Source: Sphingomonas oleivorans
GTDB lineage: Bacteria; Pseudomonadota; Alphaproteobacteria; Sphingomonadales; Sphingomonadaceae
DNA length: 64,000 nucleotides
Direction of reading: 5' to 3'
Assembly: GCF_003050615.1 (NCBI RefSeq)
Contig: NZ_NWBU01000004.1
Location: forward strand, 496,001 to 560,000
How positions within the stretch are numbered: position 1 is the stretch's first letter; every line of letters begins with the position of its first letter. Of this stretch, positions 45,115 through 55,596 are shown one piece after another. The notes under the pieces were generated by a model. That model was not told where the DNA came from. It worked only from the letters and a program-made list of their open reading frames with translations, and ran no database searches. Position numbers and translations under genes: made by a program.

Positions 45115-46500
45115 ATGCGCCATCCTCCGCCCGCACCCGCCCCGGACATGCCCTTCGCCATGCACCGGGCGATCTGGGCGATCGCGCTTCCCGCCATGCT
45201 CACCAATGTCGCGACCGCGCTGTTCGGCCTTGCCGACATGTGGGTGATCGGGCGGCTCGGCGATGCTTCGGCGCAGGGCGCAGTGGAGCTTGGCGCCAAG
45301 CTGCTGATGGGCCTTCTCACCGTCTTCAATTTCCTGCGCAGCGGTACGGTCGCGCTCACTGCCCAGGCCGCCGGCCGCGCCGATGCGGAGGATCAGGCCG
45401 CAACGCTTGCCCGCGCCGTCGCCGTAGCGCTGCTGATCGGCCTCATCCTGCTCCTCGCCCGGCCGCTCGTCATTCCCGCGGGGCTGGATCTGCTGGATGC
45501 GCGCGGGCAGCTCGCCGCCGATGCGCATCTTTATGTCGGCATACGCTATTGGGGCGGCGTCGCCTGGCTGGTGAATGCGGTGCTCATAGGCTGGCTGATC
45601 GGCCGCCGGCGGGTGCGCGCGGTGCTGCTGATCGAGATTTTCGCCAATATCGCGCATGTCGCGCTCGATCTCGGGCTGGTGCTCGGCCTCGGCTGGGGCG
45701 TTGCCGGCGTCGCGACGGCGACCGTCGCATCGGAAACGGCGAAGCTGCTCGCGCTCGCGACAATCCTAGCCGGCGAGGCTCCGGCGCGGCGCGCACTCGC
45801 CATGGCGCGGTTGCCGGGCACATGGCAGGCGGCGGAGCTCGCCACGCTCTTCCGCCTCAACCGCGACCTCTTCCTGCGCACACTGCTGCTGATGGCCGCC
45901 TTCCTGCTGATGACGCGCGCCGGCGCGCGGCAGGGCGCGACCATCCTCGCCGCGAACGGCATATTGTTCCAGCTTTTCATGCTCTCGGCGCTGATCCTCG
46001 ACGGGTTCGAGAGCGCGGCGCAGGTGCTGTGCGGCGAGGCGCGCGGCGGCCGCGATCCGCGCCATTTCCGCCGGCTGGTGCGCGCGCTCCTCCTGTGGGG
46101 CGGCGCGACCGGTCTCGTCATCAGCCTCGCCTATGCGCTGACAGGCGCGCCGCTCGCCGCCAGCTTCACCACCGCCCCCGACGTTGCCGCCGCCGCCTCC
46201 GCCCATATCGGCTGGGCGGTCGCATTGCCGCTCGTCGGCATGGTCTCCTTCGTGCTCGACGGGGTGTTCATCGGCGCCACCTGGACGCGGGCGATGCTCG
46301 GCACCATGGCGGCCGCGCTGGCGGCCTTTGCCTTGGCCCTGCTGGCCGCGACGCCGCTCGGCAATCATGGCCTGTGGCTGGCCTTCTCGCTCTTCCTCCT
46401 CGCGCGCGGCGCGGGTCAGGCGCTGCTGCTGCCGCGCCTCATCCGCCGGACATTGGGCACGGACGCGACGGCGGATATGCGGGTGGCGATCGGAAATTAA
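45115..46500 (+). CDS. MATE-family efflux transporter
   Basis: About 461 residues with twelve hydrophobic helices. It opens IWAIALPAMLTNVATALFGLADMWVIGRLG, the MATE/DinF signature with two repeats of this type (HIGWAVALPLVGMVSFVLDGVFIGATW in the second half). Family members export drugs or metabolites in exchange for Na+ or H+. The start is unsure: ATGs at 45055 and 45148 are also possible and no strong ribosome-binding site decides. The closest relatives by feel are DinF-like. Confidence 0.88.
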   Translation: MRHPPPAPAPDMPFAMHRAIWAIALPAMLTNVATALFGLADMWVIGRLGDASAQGAVELGAKLLMGLLTVFNFLRSGTVALTAQAAGRADAEDQAATLARAVAVALLIGLILLLARPLVIPAGLDLLDARGQLAADAHLYVGIRYWGGVAWLVNAVLIGWLIGRRRVRAVLLIEIFANIAHVALDLGLVLGLGWGVAGVATATVASETAKLLALATILAGEAPARRALAMARLPGTWQAAELATLFRLNRDLFLRTLLLMAAFLLMTRAGARQGATILAANGILFQLFMLSALILDGFESAAQVLCGEARGGRDPRHFRRLVRALLLWGGATGLVISLAYALTGAPLAASFTTAPDVAAAASAHIGWAVALPLVGMVSFVLDGVFIGATWTRAMLGTMAAALAAFALALLAATPLGNHGLWLAFSLFLLARGAGQALLLPRLIRRTLGTDATADMRVAIGN

Positions 46501-46613
46501 GCGGGGCGGCAGCGGCTGGGCGAAATGCCGGTCTCAACCGGCGGCTTCCTCTCCGAAGCGATCTTGTCGGTCGCCCAGCCGCGCTCAAAACTCCCGTAGC
46601 CGATTCGTGAGAC

Positions 46614-46642
46614 AAAAAAAAGGGCCGGCACGAGGCCGACCC
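46614..46642 (-). terminator. Rho-independent terminator of the candidate small RNA
   Basis: GGGTCGGC and GCCGGCCC form an 8-bp stem (one G-U) around the loop CTCGT on the minus strand, followed by TTTTTTTT. It cannot belong to the MATE gene, which is transcribed the other way. Confidence 0.88.
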
Positions 46643-46715
46643 TGAAGTCTTAGGAGAGGATGCCTGAAAGGCCCGTTCCTTTTGCGGCGCAGCACGTTTT
46701 CACGCAAGTGCAATA
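46614..46715 (-). ncRNA. Candidate small RNA with anti-Shine-Dalgarno seed and intrinsic terminator
   Basis: On the minus strand the unpaired-looking tract CCTCTCCT (46659-46652) precedes a terminator hairpin with eight T residues. Upstream is AT-rich sequence with a loose promoter (TTGCTG near 46744, TATTAC about 15 bases on). No coding gene with a ribosome-binding site ends here, so the terminator needs another transcript. The pyrimidine tract complements AGGAGAGG ribosome-binding sites, as in CCUCC-type regulators of other alphaproteobacteria. The 5' end is a guess. Confidence 0.5.
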
Positions 46716-46852
46716 GGTAATATTACGATTGCAGTTTCAGCAATCGCCTTTTCCCGCGAGGAAGGGAATGCCCAGGTTCAGCCGGCCGAAAGCTTGGCTG
46801 GTCGATATTCGGCCAAGGTACGCGGCTGTGCGTCCGAGAGCTTCTTGCATGA

Positions 46853-48229
<1,377 letters not shown>

Positions 48230-48254
48230 CGGCGAAATGGCGGGATCGGGCCTT

Positions 48255-49097
48255 TTATAGCCTGACGATGCTCATGCCGATCGTCGCGGTCGCCCCCGGA
48301 TCGACTATCTGGTGGCCGGGCTGCCGTTCGTCGTTGAACGAGTTGGGGACATGGGTCACGGGCTCGAGGCAGACATAATCCTCGCCCGGCGGCGCATAGA
48401 GATGGAAACCCCGCGCTTCCCCGCTCGTCACTGCGATGCGCGACGCATCGGAGGAGATGAGGATCCCGTTCACCGGCCCGTCGAAGAAATTGTCGAGCCC
48501 CAGCAGCGCACCGATCGGCACATCCGCACCATCGCCCGCGAAGGGATTGGCCTCCTGCACGACATCCGCCACGCCGCGCGCATCGTTCAGCCATATCGAC
48601 CGGGCCGCTGCCGCGATCCGCGTCGTGGCACCCGCCGGGAAATAGGGATGGAGACCCAGCCCCAGCGGCATCGGCCGCGCCGACCGATTCGTCACCTCCA
48701 GCACGACATTCAGCCCGCCCGGCAGCAGCGACAGGATCTGCCGCGCGCTATAGTCCCATGGCCAGCCGCCGCCCTTATGGTCCAACCGTAGCACGGCGCG
48801 ATCCTCCGCCGCCGTCTCGACCTGCCAGGCCGCGCGCCAGCCATGGCCGTGCAACGCATGTGGCGGCGCCTCCCTGTCGGGCTCGATCTCGATCCGCTCA
48901 CCATCGAAGGTGAAACGGGCATCCGCCACGCGATTCGCGAAGGGGACGAGCGGGAAGCAGCCGCTCTTCAGTACATCCTCATTATCCACCGGAGCGGGAC
49001 GCAGCAGATCGACCCCGTCGACTGCCAGCGCCGCGATCGAGCCACCCACAGCCGGCGTGACGAGACAGCGGACACGATCCTTCTTCAGCACGATCAT
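48255..49097 (-). CDS. Aldose 1-epimerase (mutarotase) family protein
   Basis: 280 residues, galactose mutarotase-like beta-sandwich. The conserved His pair is in PHALHGHGWRAAWQV and GLGLHPYFPAGA, and the catalytic Glu in EDYVCLEPVTHVPNSFND. GGAGAG is 5 bases before the ATG. It is divergent from the GH97 gene across a 113-bp region that carries the shared AT-rich element. In context it would interconvert galactose anomers for the dehydrogenase further along. Confidence 0.9.
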   Translation of the reverse strand: MIVLKKDRVRCLVTPAVGGSIAALAVDGVDLLRPAPVDNEDVLKSGCFPLVPFANRVADARFTFDGERIEIEPDREAPPHALHGHGWRAAWQVETAAEDRAVLRLDHKGGGWPWDYSARQILSLLPGGLNVVLEVTNRSARPMPLGLGLHPYFPAGATTRIAAAARSIWLNDARGVADVVQEANPFAGDGADVPIGALLGLDNFFDGPVNGILISSDASRIAVTSGEARGFHLYAPPGEDYVCLEPVTHVPNSFNDERQPGHQIVDPGATATIGMSIVRL

Positions 49098-49162
49098 CGG
49101 CACTCTCCACATTAATATGATTTTTAAGACTAGACTCGTCACCGCCAGTCAATATATGAGTT

Positions 49163-49180
49163 TGATATTATAAATCGGTC
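49163..49180 (+). promoter_or_regulatory. Shared AT-rich element, copy 1 (mutarotase/GH97 promoter region)
   Basis: TGATATTATAAATCGGTC lies 31 bases before the GH97 start, in the divergent region. It matches the copy at 57440-57457 in 17 of 18 positions. Confidence 0.6.
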
Positions 49181-49210
49181 CGGACTAACCGGGCCCATCA
49201 GGAGAGGATA

Positions 49211-51202
49211 ATGACGCGCTTATCGTTCGTCGCCGCTCTGCTCGCATGCACCACGATGAATGTCGCGGCGAGCGCCCAACAGCCTGCCGCCCCGCTCGAA
49301 CTCAAATCGCCCGACGGTTCCATCTCCGTCTCCTTCACGCCCTCCGTCGGCGATCAGCCGCCGCTTTATCAGGTGACGCGCAAGGGCGAGGTCGTGATCG
49401 CGTCTTCCCCGCTGGGGCTCAACCTCTATGACGTCACACCGTTCGGTCCGCTCGAGGTCGTAGCGGCGAACCGCGCCTCGGCCGATCGCAGCTACAAGCT
49501 CACCGCCACCAAGACGGCGACGGCGCGCGATCATTATAATGAGCTGACGGTTTCGCTGCGCGAACGCGACGGCAGCCAGCGCAAGCTCGACATCATCTTC
49601 CGCGCCTATGATGACGGCGCCGCCTTCCGCTACAGCCTGCCGCAACAGCCTGGCTTCACCAGCGTCCAGCTTGCGGGCGAGCGCACCCAGTTCAACTTCC
49701 CCGCCGATTATGATTGCTGGGGCCTCAATCTAGGCCGCACCAATCTCAGCCATGAAGGGGAATATGAGCCGATCAAGGCGTCCAAGACGCGCTGGCACAA
49801 TCTGTTCGATCCGCCTTTCACCTGCAAGACCGGCTCGGGCAATACCACCTTCATCCTGACGGAAGCCGATCTGCGCGATTATGGCGCGCTTTATCTGCGC
49901 GGCCGCAATGATGGCGGGCTCGGAATGTATGCCTATGTCTCGCCGCGCTATGACGATCCCAAGGTCGCGGTACGGCGCGAGATGACGGCCGCCGGTATCC
50001 AGTCGCCCTGGCGCGTGGTGATGATGGCGGACCGGGCGGGCGATCTCATCCCTTCCACGCTGATCGGCAATCTCAACCCGCAGAACGCTATCGGTGACAC
50101 TTCATGGATCGCACCCGGCAAGACCGCCTGGGACTGGTGGTCCGGCCCCTATCTGCCCGCGCCCGCCAAGGGCGGCATGGATATGGTCACGCTCAAGCGC
50201 TACATTGATTTCGCGGGCGCGACCGGGCTTCCCTATATGCTGATCGACGAGGGCTGGAGCCTCAATTCGGGCTTCGCCGGCAGCGCGCCCGCCAATACCG
50301 ACATCACCAAGACGCAGCCCAATCTCGATATGCCGGAGCTCGTCCGCTATGCGAAGGCGCGCAATGTCGATTTGATGCTCTGGCTCCAGTGGAGCCTGCT
50401 CGACAAGAATATGTCGGCCGCGCTCGATCAATATCGGGCCTGGGGCATAAAGGGGATCAAGGTCGATTTCATGGACCGCGACGACCAGGAAATGGTCGCC
50501 TTCTATCATCGCGTGATCCCCGAAGCCGCCAAGCGCAAACTGCTCGTCAATCTGCACGGCGCCTATCACCCGACGGGCCTCAACCGCACCTATCCCAATT
50601 TCGTCACACAGGAAGGCGTGCTGGGCGCGGAATATAATAAATGGTCGCATCGCGTCACGGCGACGCACAATGTCACCCTGCCCTTCACCCGCATGGTGCT
50701 CGGCCCGCTGGATTATACGCCGGGCGGCTTCCGCAACGTCGCGCCCGATCAGTTCAAGATCGTCAACAGCCCGCCGCTGGTGAAGACGACGCGCGGCCAG
50801 GCGCTGGCCATGTATGTTGTCTATGACAGCCCGGTCCAGATGCTCTCGGACAGCCCCGATGCCTATGAGGGCGCAGCCGGCCTCGATTTCCTGAAGCTCG
50901 TGCCCACCGCCTGGGACGAGACGCGCTTCCTCGGCGGGGACATTGGCGAGCATATCGTCCTCGCCCGCCGCAAGGGCAGCGACTGGTATATCGGCGCGAT
51001 GACGAACGAGAGCGGGCGCAGCGTGACGCTGCCACTCTCCTTCCTCGGCAAGGGCCGCTTCAGCGCGCAGATCTGGGCGGATGGCGCGACGCCGACGACG
51101 CTTGCCGAAAGCCGGCGCGACGGCCTCACCGCCGCCGACAGCCTGACCCTCGAACTGGCCGGAAGCGGCGGCGCTGCCGTCCGCATCACGCCCGGCCGCT
51201 AG
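49211..51202 (+). CDS. Glycoside hydrolase family 97, retaining-type (alpha-galactosidase-like)
   Basis: 663 residues. A signal peptide (SFVAALLACTTMNVAASAQ) is followed by the N-terminal beta-sandwich (SPDGSISVSFTPSVGDQP), the TIM barrel and a C-terminal beta domain. The barrel has PGKTAWDWWSGPYLPAP, GLPYMLIDEGWS and GIKVDFMDRDDQEMVAFYHR. The Asp of KVDF is the nucleophile of retaining GH97 enzymes such as alpha-galactosidases; inverting SusB-type enzymes lack it. TQEGVLGAEYNKW holds the candidate acid/base Glu. In this locus alpha-galactoside cleavage in the periplasm is the most likely role. Confidence 0.92.
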   Translation: MTRLSFVAALLACTTMNVAASAQQPAAPLELKSPDGSISVSFTPSVGDQPPLYQVTRKGEVVIASSPLGLNLYDVTPFGPLEVVAANRASADRSYKLTATKTATARDHYNELTVSLRERDGSQRKLDIIFRAYDDGAAFRYSLPQQPGFTSVQLAGERTQFNFPADYDCWGLNLGRTNLSHEGEYEPIKASKTRWHNLFDPPFTCKTGSGNTTFILTEADLRDYGALYLRGRNDGGLGMYAYVSPRYDDPKVAVRREMTAAGIQSPWRVVMMADRAGDLIPSTLIGNLNPQNAIGDTSWIAPGKTAWDWWSGPYLPAPAKGGMDMVTLKRYIDFAGATGLPYMLIDEGWSLNSGFAGSAPANTDITKTQPNLDMPELVRYAKARNVDLMLWLQWSLLDKNMSAALDQYRAWGIKGIKVDFMDRDDQEMVAFYHRVIPEAAKRKLLVNLHGAYHPTGLNRTYPNFVTQEGVLGAEYNKWSHRVTATHNVTLPFTRMVLGPLDYTPGGFRNVAPDQFKIVNSPPLVKTTRGQALAMYVVYDSPVQMLSDSPDAYEGAAGLDFLKLVPTAWDETRFLGGDIGEHIVLARRKGSDWYIGAMTNESGRSVTLPLSFLGKGRFSAQIWADGATPTTLAESRRDGLTAADSLTLELAGSGGAAVRITPGR

Positions 51203-51215
51203 AGCAAGAAAAGAA

Positions 51216-51234
51216 CCGGCCCGTCACGGGCCGG
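51216..51234. other. Intercistronic hairpin between GH97 and TonB receptor genes
   Basis: CCGGCCC and GGGCCGG pair around GTCAC, 13 bases after the GH97 stop. There is no T tract, so it may stabilise or process the mRNA rather than end it. The receptor ATG follows 54 bases later. Confidence 0.5.
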
Positions 51235-51287
51235 CACATAACCCATGACGTGAACAATCGCCCGCGAAGGCGATGGGGAGGATATTT

Positions 51288-54038
51288 ATGCGTGTTAAGA
51301 GAAGCGATCTGCTCCGTTCACTCCTGCTCTGCACCAGCCTGACCGCCACGCCGGCCCTGGCGCAGACCGCACCGCAGCCCGAGGAGCCCGCCGCGCAGGC
51401 GACGGTCACCGAGGGCGAGGCACAGGAAATCATCGTCACCGGCACGCGCGCCAGCCTCGGCCGCGCGCTGGACATCAAGCGCGAAACGCTCGGCGTCGTC
51501 GATTCGATCGCTGCGGAGGATATGGGCAAGTTCCCCGACCAGAATGTCGCGGAATCGCTCCAGCGCATCAGCGGCGTCTCGATCGACCGTTCGCAAGGCG
51601 AGGGCCGCTTCATCACGGTGCGCGGCTTCGGCCCCGAATTCAACACGGTGCTGCTCAACGGCCGCATCCTCGCCACCGACAATAATGGCCGCGAATTCAG
51701 CTTCGACATATTGCCGTCCGAGCTGATCGCGGGTGCCGATGTCTACAAATCCTCGGCGGCCAATTTCCAGGAAGGCGGCATCGGCTCCACCGTCATCGTC
51801 CGCACCGCCCGGCCGCTCGATCGTGCCGGCTTCGTCTTCGCCGGAAACGCCGGCGGCAAATATGACAGCGGATCGAAGAATGTGACGCCGACCGCCTCGG
51901 TACTGCTCAGCCAGAGCAATGAGGATCGCACTTTCGGCGCACTGCTCAGCCTCGTCTATGACAAGCGCGATGCCCGGATTCAGCGCTATGGTACCGGCGG
52001 CTGGATGACAGGCCAGAATCTCGATTACAATAAGGATAGTGTCGTCGATCTCGCCAATGTCGCCGTGCCGCGCACTGCAGAGCACGTCATCGACGAAAGC
52101 TCGCGCGAGCGGATCGGCGGCACGCTCGCCATCGACTGGGTCGTGTCCGATCAGTTGAAGCTTAAGCTCGACGGCCTCTACACCCAGTATAAGATCGACT
52201 CGCAGACGAACTTTCTTGCCTATTTCACCGACCCCGCCGACATCATTTCCGCCACCGCGAATGAGAATGGCACCGTCACCCGCTTCGTACGCGGCAATAC
52301 GGGCAGCCTCGCGACCGACCATGTCGTGACGACCAACCCGCGCAATGCGCGCACCTATCAGGTCGCGCTCAACTCCGAATGGACGCCGTCCGATCGCACC
52401 ACGATCACGGCCGACGCCTCCTATTCGCGCGCGACCAACAAGGGCGGCGGCGCCACGCCCTTCTTCGTGATCGGTGCGCGCAACACCGGCCTGAACCCCG
52501 TCTGGGAATTGCGCCCGGACGAACCGACGCCGCTCGTCTCCAACGTCATCTCGACGACCGATACGTCGCAGCTCCGCGGCCATTTCGGCCTGCAGAGCGG
52601 CGACAATGTGTCCGATCAGATCGGCCAATTCCGGATCGACGGCGTCCAGGAATTTGACGGCACGCTGCGCCGCGTCCGCTTCGGTGGCCTCGCCTCGCAG
52701 CGGACCAAGAAGATCAGCGACTATTCCACGCCGCAGGGCATTCTCTGCTTCTACTGCGGCTATTTCGCGACGCTTCCCTCGGGGCTCACCAGCACCTTCG
52801 ACGCCGGCAGCTTCCTCGGCAGCCCGGGCGCCCCGACGCAATGGCTGAACTTCGACTATAATCAGCTCGTTTCTTATTATAACAGCGACGCAGCGATCAC
52901 GCAGAAGGGCAATCCGCAGGCGGAAGCGCTCTTCCGCGCGCTGATCGCCGCCAATGGCGGCACTTTTCGCGGCGTGATCAATCCCGCTGCCTCGGGCAAG
53001 GTGCGCGAGAACAGCTATGCCGCCTATGTTCAGAGCGAATTCGAGGGCAGCCTGGGCGACATGCCGTGGAGCGCGGCGGCGGGCGTGCGCTGGGTCTATA
53101 CCGATCTCAAGGCGAGCGGCGCGTCACAACAGATCTCGTCGATTATCCAACTTCCGGGCGATGCGACGCAGCTCGATTATTTCCTGACGCCGCCGATCCC
53201 CGTCACGGCAACCAATAATTACAACTATCTGCTGCCGTCGGCGACCTTCCGCCTGAATCTCACCGACGAGTTGGTCGTCCGCGTGGCGGGCTCGCGCACG
53301 CTCACCCGGCCGACGCTCACCAACCTGTCGCTCAACGAAAGCTTCACGGTTCGTCCGCCGGCCTCCTTCTTCTCCTCGGGCGGCAATCCGGCGCTGAAGC
53401 CCTATCTCGCCTGGAATGCCGATCTGGGGCTGGATTATTTCCTCAGCCGGACGAGCTATGCGAGCATTGCGGGCTTCTACAAGAAGGTCGACAATTTCGT
53501 CTCGCTGGTCACGCGGCCGCGCCAGATCCTCGGCTACACCTTCCTCGACACGCGTCCGACCAACGCGGAATCGGCCGAAATCTATGGTTTCGAGGCCGCC
53601 GTGCAATATACGTTCGACATATTGCCGGCGCCGTTCGATGGGCTCGGCTTCTCGGCCAACTACACCAAGGTCGAAAGCTCGGTCGCATTCGATCCCAGCC
53701 TTGCCGCCCAGGTGTTCAATGTCGAGGGCCTGTCCGACTCCGCCAATGTCGTCGCCTTCTACGAAAAGGGGCCGATCCAGCTGCGCGGCGCGTACAACTG
53801 GCGCGCCAAATTCCTCCGCCGCACCTTCGGCGCGCAGGGCCAGCCGGAGAATGTCGGCGCCTATGGCCAGTATGACGTCACCGCGAGCGTCAAGTTCACG
53901 CCCAACCTGACGCTCTATGGCGAGATGCTGAACGTCACCAACGCCAAGTCGCGCGCCTATCAGTCGTTCGAGGAGCGGCTGCTGACGCTGGAGGATACGG
54001 GCCGGCGGATCACCGTCGGCGTCCGCGCCAGCTTCTGA
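51288..54038 (+). CDS. TonB-dependent receptor for a carbohydrate (galactoside locus)
   Basis: 916 residues. GGGGAGG lies 6 bases before the ATG. The signal peptide ends TPALAQ. The plug reads QEIIVTGTRASLGRALDIKR, GKFPDQNVAESLQRISGVSIDR, FITVRGFGPEFNTVLLNGR; this style is common among receptors in sugar loci of this group. The barrel ends RRITVGVRASF. Placed directly after GH97 with only a hairpin between, it likely brings galacto-oligosaccharides across the outer membrane. Two hairpins follow, the second a clear terminator. Confidence 0.94.
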   Translation: MRVKRSDLLRSLLLCTSLTATPALAQTAPQPEEPAAQATVTEGEAQEIIVTGTRASLGRALDIKRETLGVVDSIAAEDMGKFPDQNVAESLQRISGVSIDRSQGEGRFITVRGFGPEFNTVLLNGRILATDNNGREFSFDILPSELIAGADVYKSSAANFQEGGIGSTVIVRTARPLDRAGFVFAGNAGGKYDSGSKNVTPTASVLLSQSNEDRTFGALLSLVYDKRDARIQRYGTGGWMTGQNLDYNKDSVVDLANVAVPRTAEHVIDESSRERIGGTLAIDWVVSDQLKLKLDGLYTQYKIDSQTNFLAYFTDPADIISATANENGTVTRFVRGNTGSLATDHVVTTNPRNARTYQVALNSEWTPSDRTTITADASYSRATNKGGGATPFFVIGARNTGLNPVWELRPDEPTPLVSNVISTTDTSQLRGHFGLQSGDNVSDQIGQFRIDGVQEFDGTLRRVRFGGLASQRTKKISDYSTPQGILCFYCGYFATLPSGLTSTFDAGSFLGSPGAPTQWLNFDYNQLVSYYNSDAAITQKGNPQAEALFRALIAANGGTFRGVINPAASGKVRENSYAAYVQSEFEGSLGDMPWSAAAGVRWVYTDLKASGASQQISSIIQLPGDATQLDYFLTPPIPVTATNNYNYLLPSATFRLNLTDELVVRVAGSRTLTRPTLTNLSLNESFTVRPPASFFSSGGNPALKPYLAWNADLGLDYFLSRTSYASIAGFYKKVDNFVSLVTRPRQILGYTFLDTRPTNAESAEIYGFEAAVQYTFDILPAPFDGLGFSANYTKVESSVAFDPSLAAQVFNVEGLSDSANVVAFYEKGPIQLRGAYNWRAKFLRRTFGAQGQPENVGAYGQYDVTASVKFTPNLTLYGEMLNVTNAKSRAYQSFEERLLTLEDTGRRITVGVRASF

Positions 54039-54043
54039 TTTCC

Positions 54044-54076
54044 GGCCGCGGGTCCCGCCCCAAGGGATCCGCGGCC
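54044..54076 (+). other. Strong hairpin just after the carbohydrate TonB receptor gene
   Basis: GGCCGCGGGTCCC and GGGATCCGCGGCC form a 13-bp stem with one G-U pair and a 7-base loop, 5 bases after the stop codon. No T tract follows, so it may protect the mRNA 3' end or act with the next hairpin. Confidence 0.6.
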
Positions 54077-54127
54077 ACCCTCTTCCCGGGGAGCGTCCCG
54101 CCCTCTCCTGCTGGCGCACCCTGGCCT

Positions 54128-54166
54128 GCCGCTGCGTTCCTCCCGGAACGCGGCGGCTTTGTTTTT
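54128..54166 (+). terminator. Rho-independent terminator of the GH97-TonB receptor transcript
   Basis: GCCGCTGCGTTCC and GGAACGCGGCGGC pair over 13 bp (one G-U) around TCCC, followed by TTTGTTTTT. It ends at the convergent stop codon of the GntR gene. Confidence 0.9.
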
Positions 54167-54897
54167 CAGTTGCCGACTTCAGCCTCGGCCTGATGGATCA
54201 AAGCGAGCACATCGGCGATGATGGTCCGCATCGCCTCGCCCGCCGCCGCCGGATCGCGCGCAACGATCGCCTTCATCACCTTCTCATGCGCGGGCAGGCT
54301 CGCCGTATGGCCCTTGTAGCGATTGGTGAAGCGGATCGACGTCTGCAGCGCGGTCGCCACCATATCCCGAAACTGATTGTAGAAAGGATTGCCCGACGCG
54401 CGCAAAATCGCGACATGAAAGGCGATGTCGGACTGGAGCGGATCATCCTGCCCGCGCTCGGCCGCCTCCATCCGCCGGAATCCGTCCGCGATCGCATCAA
54501 GCCCCTCCTGGTCGGCGGCGGTTGCCGCCAGCGCTGCCGCACCGGGCTCGACCGCGAGCCTGAGCTCGGTGAACTGGCGCAGCAGCCCAAGCGAGAATTT
54601 GCGCTCGAGCAGCCAGCGCAGCACGTCCGTATCGAACAGGTTCCAGGACGCGACCGGCTGGATGCTCGTCCCCTGGCGCGGCCGCTGGCTCAGCAGGCCC
54701 TTGGCGGTCAGCATCTTGACCGCCTCGCGCGTCACCGAACGGCTGACGGCATGCTGGCGGGCGAGTTCCGCTTCAGTCGGGAAGGACTTGTCATCATAGC
54801 TTCCCGTAACGATGGAGCGGCCGAGCGCGTCCAGCATGCCGTGGGTGAGATTACGGCCGAGCGCGTCGCGCACATCGGATGTCTGTAGCTTGTTCAT
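54166..54897 (-). CDS. FadR-type GntR transcriptional regulator (FCD domain)
   Basis: 243 residues. The N-terminal winged helix has RSIVTGSYDDKSFPTEAELARQHAVSRSVTREAVKMLTAKGLLSQRPRQGT shortened here as the GntR signature, about residues 25-85. The C-terminal helical FCD domain carries the likely metal or ligand residues (ELRLAVEPGAAALAA, DIAFHVAILRASGNP, HEKVMKAI). GAGGAA is 6 bases before the ATG at 54897. It is downstream of the aldolase gene in the same direction but has its own gap with a copy of the AT-rich element. It probably represses the locus until a sugar-acid intermediate binds. Confidence 0.92.
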   Translation of the reverse strand: MNKLQTSDVRDALGRNLTHGMLDALGRSIVTGSYDDKSFPTEAELARQHAVSRSVTREAVKMLTAKGLLSQRPRQGTSIQPVASWNLFDTDVLRWLLERKFSLGLLRQFTELRLAVEPGAAALAATAADQEGLDAIADGFRRMEAAERGQDDPLQSDIAFHVAILRASGNPFYNQFRDMVATALQTSIRFTNRYKGHTASLPAHEKVMKAIVARDPAAAGEAMRTIIADVLALIHQAEAEVGN

Positions 54898-54935
54898 GCC
54901 GTTTCCTCGGTCAGTGCCATGATCGGCCAGTCCTA

Positions 54936-54952
54936 CGGCATCATAATATCTA
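54936..54952 (-). promoter_or_regulatory. Shared AT-rich element, copy 2 (GntR promoter region)
   Basis: On the minus strand TAGATATTATGATGCCG, sharing the core GATATTAT with copies 1 and 3. It lies 39 bases before the regulator start, in the 66-bp gap after the aldolase gene, so the regulator may control itself. Confidence 0.45.
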
Positions 54953-54963
54953 TCCGACAACTG

Positions 54964-55596
54964 TCACGCCATGGTCGCCCGCCATGCTTCGACGAGCTGC
55001 CGTCCGCGCTCGCCCACAAGGGCCGCCGTATCGCCCGGACGGTAAAGCGCACCACCGACGCCGATCCCTTCCGCGCCCGCCGCCAGCCAGTCGCCCAGAT
55101 TGGCCGCACCCGTGCCGCCCACCGCCCAACTCTTCACATGCGCGGGCAATATCTCGCGCACCGCCTTCAGATAGGCCGGCCCCAGGCTCGCCGCAGGGAA
55201 CAGCTTGAGCCGCGTGGCGCCCGCCGAAATGGCGGTGAAGGCCTCGCTTGGGGTAATGAAGCCGGGCAGCGGCTCCATTCCCTTCTCGACCGCCCGGGCG
55301 ATCACCGCCGCATTGATATTGGGCGTGACGAGCAGCCTGCCGCCGACGCCCGCGACCGCATCGACCGATGCCGGATCGAGCACCGTGCCCGCGCCCACCA
55401 GCGCCTCGCTGCCGCAGCTTTCCGCCAGCAGGGCGATGCTGTCGAGCGGATCGGGCGAGTTCAGCGGCACTTCGATCAGGCGGATGCCCGCCGCGACCAG
55501 CGCCTGGCCGACCGCCACCACCTCCTCCGGCCTGATGCCCCGCAATATGGCGACGACCGGCGGCGTTCCGGTGGCGAGAAGTTCGTCGATACGCAT
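54964..55596 (-). CDS. dgoA: 2-dehydro-3-deoxy-6-phosphogalactonate aldolase
   Basis: 210 residues of the KDPG/KDPGal aldolase fold. It has PPVVAILRGIRPEEVVAVGQAL, the active Glu in RLIEVPLNSPDPLDSIALL (the LNSP form is typical of DgoA), and the Schiff-base Lys in GATRLKLFPAASLGPAYLKA. It cleaves KDPGal to pyruvate and glyceraldehyde-3-phosphate. Its start shares one base with the kinase stop (TGATG), so the two are co-translated. Confidence 0.94.
   Translation of the reverse strand: MRIDELLATGTPPVVAILRGIRPEEVVAVGQALVAAGIRLIEVPLNSPDPLDSIALLAESCGSEALVGAGTVLDPASVDAVAGVGGRLLVTPNINAAVIARAVEKGMEPLPGFITPSEAFTAISAGATRLKLFPAASLGPAYLKAVREILPAHVKSWAVGGTGAANLGDWLAAGAEGIGVGGALYRPGDTAALVGERGRQLVEAWRATMA

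Noticed and set aside
46660-46716. 18-codon leader-like frame with AGGAGAGG before its ATG (plus strand)
   Set aside because: The good ribosome-binding site is the complement of the small-RNA tract. The peptide has no run of regulatory codons and no gene is placed to be attenuated by it.
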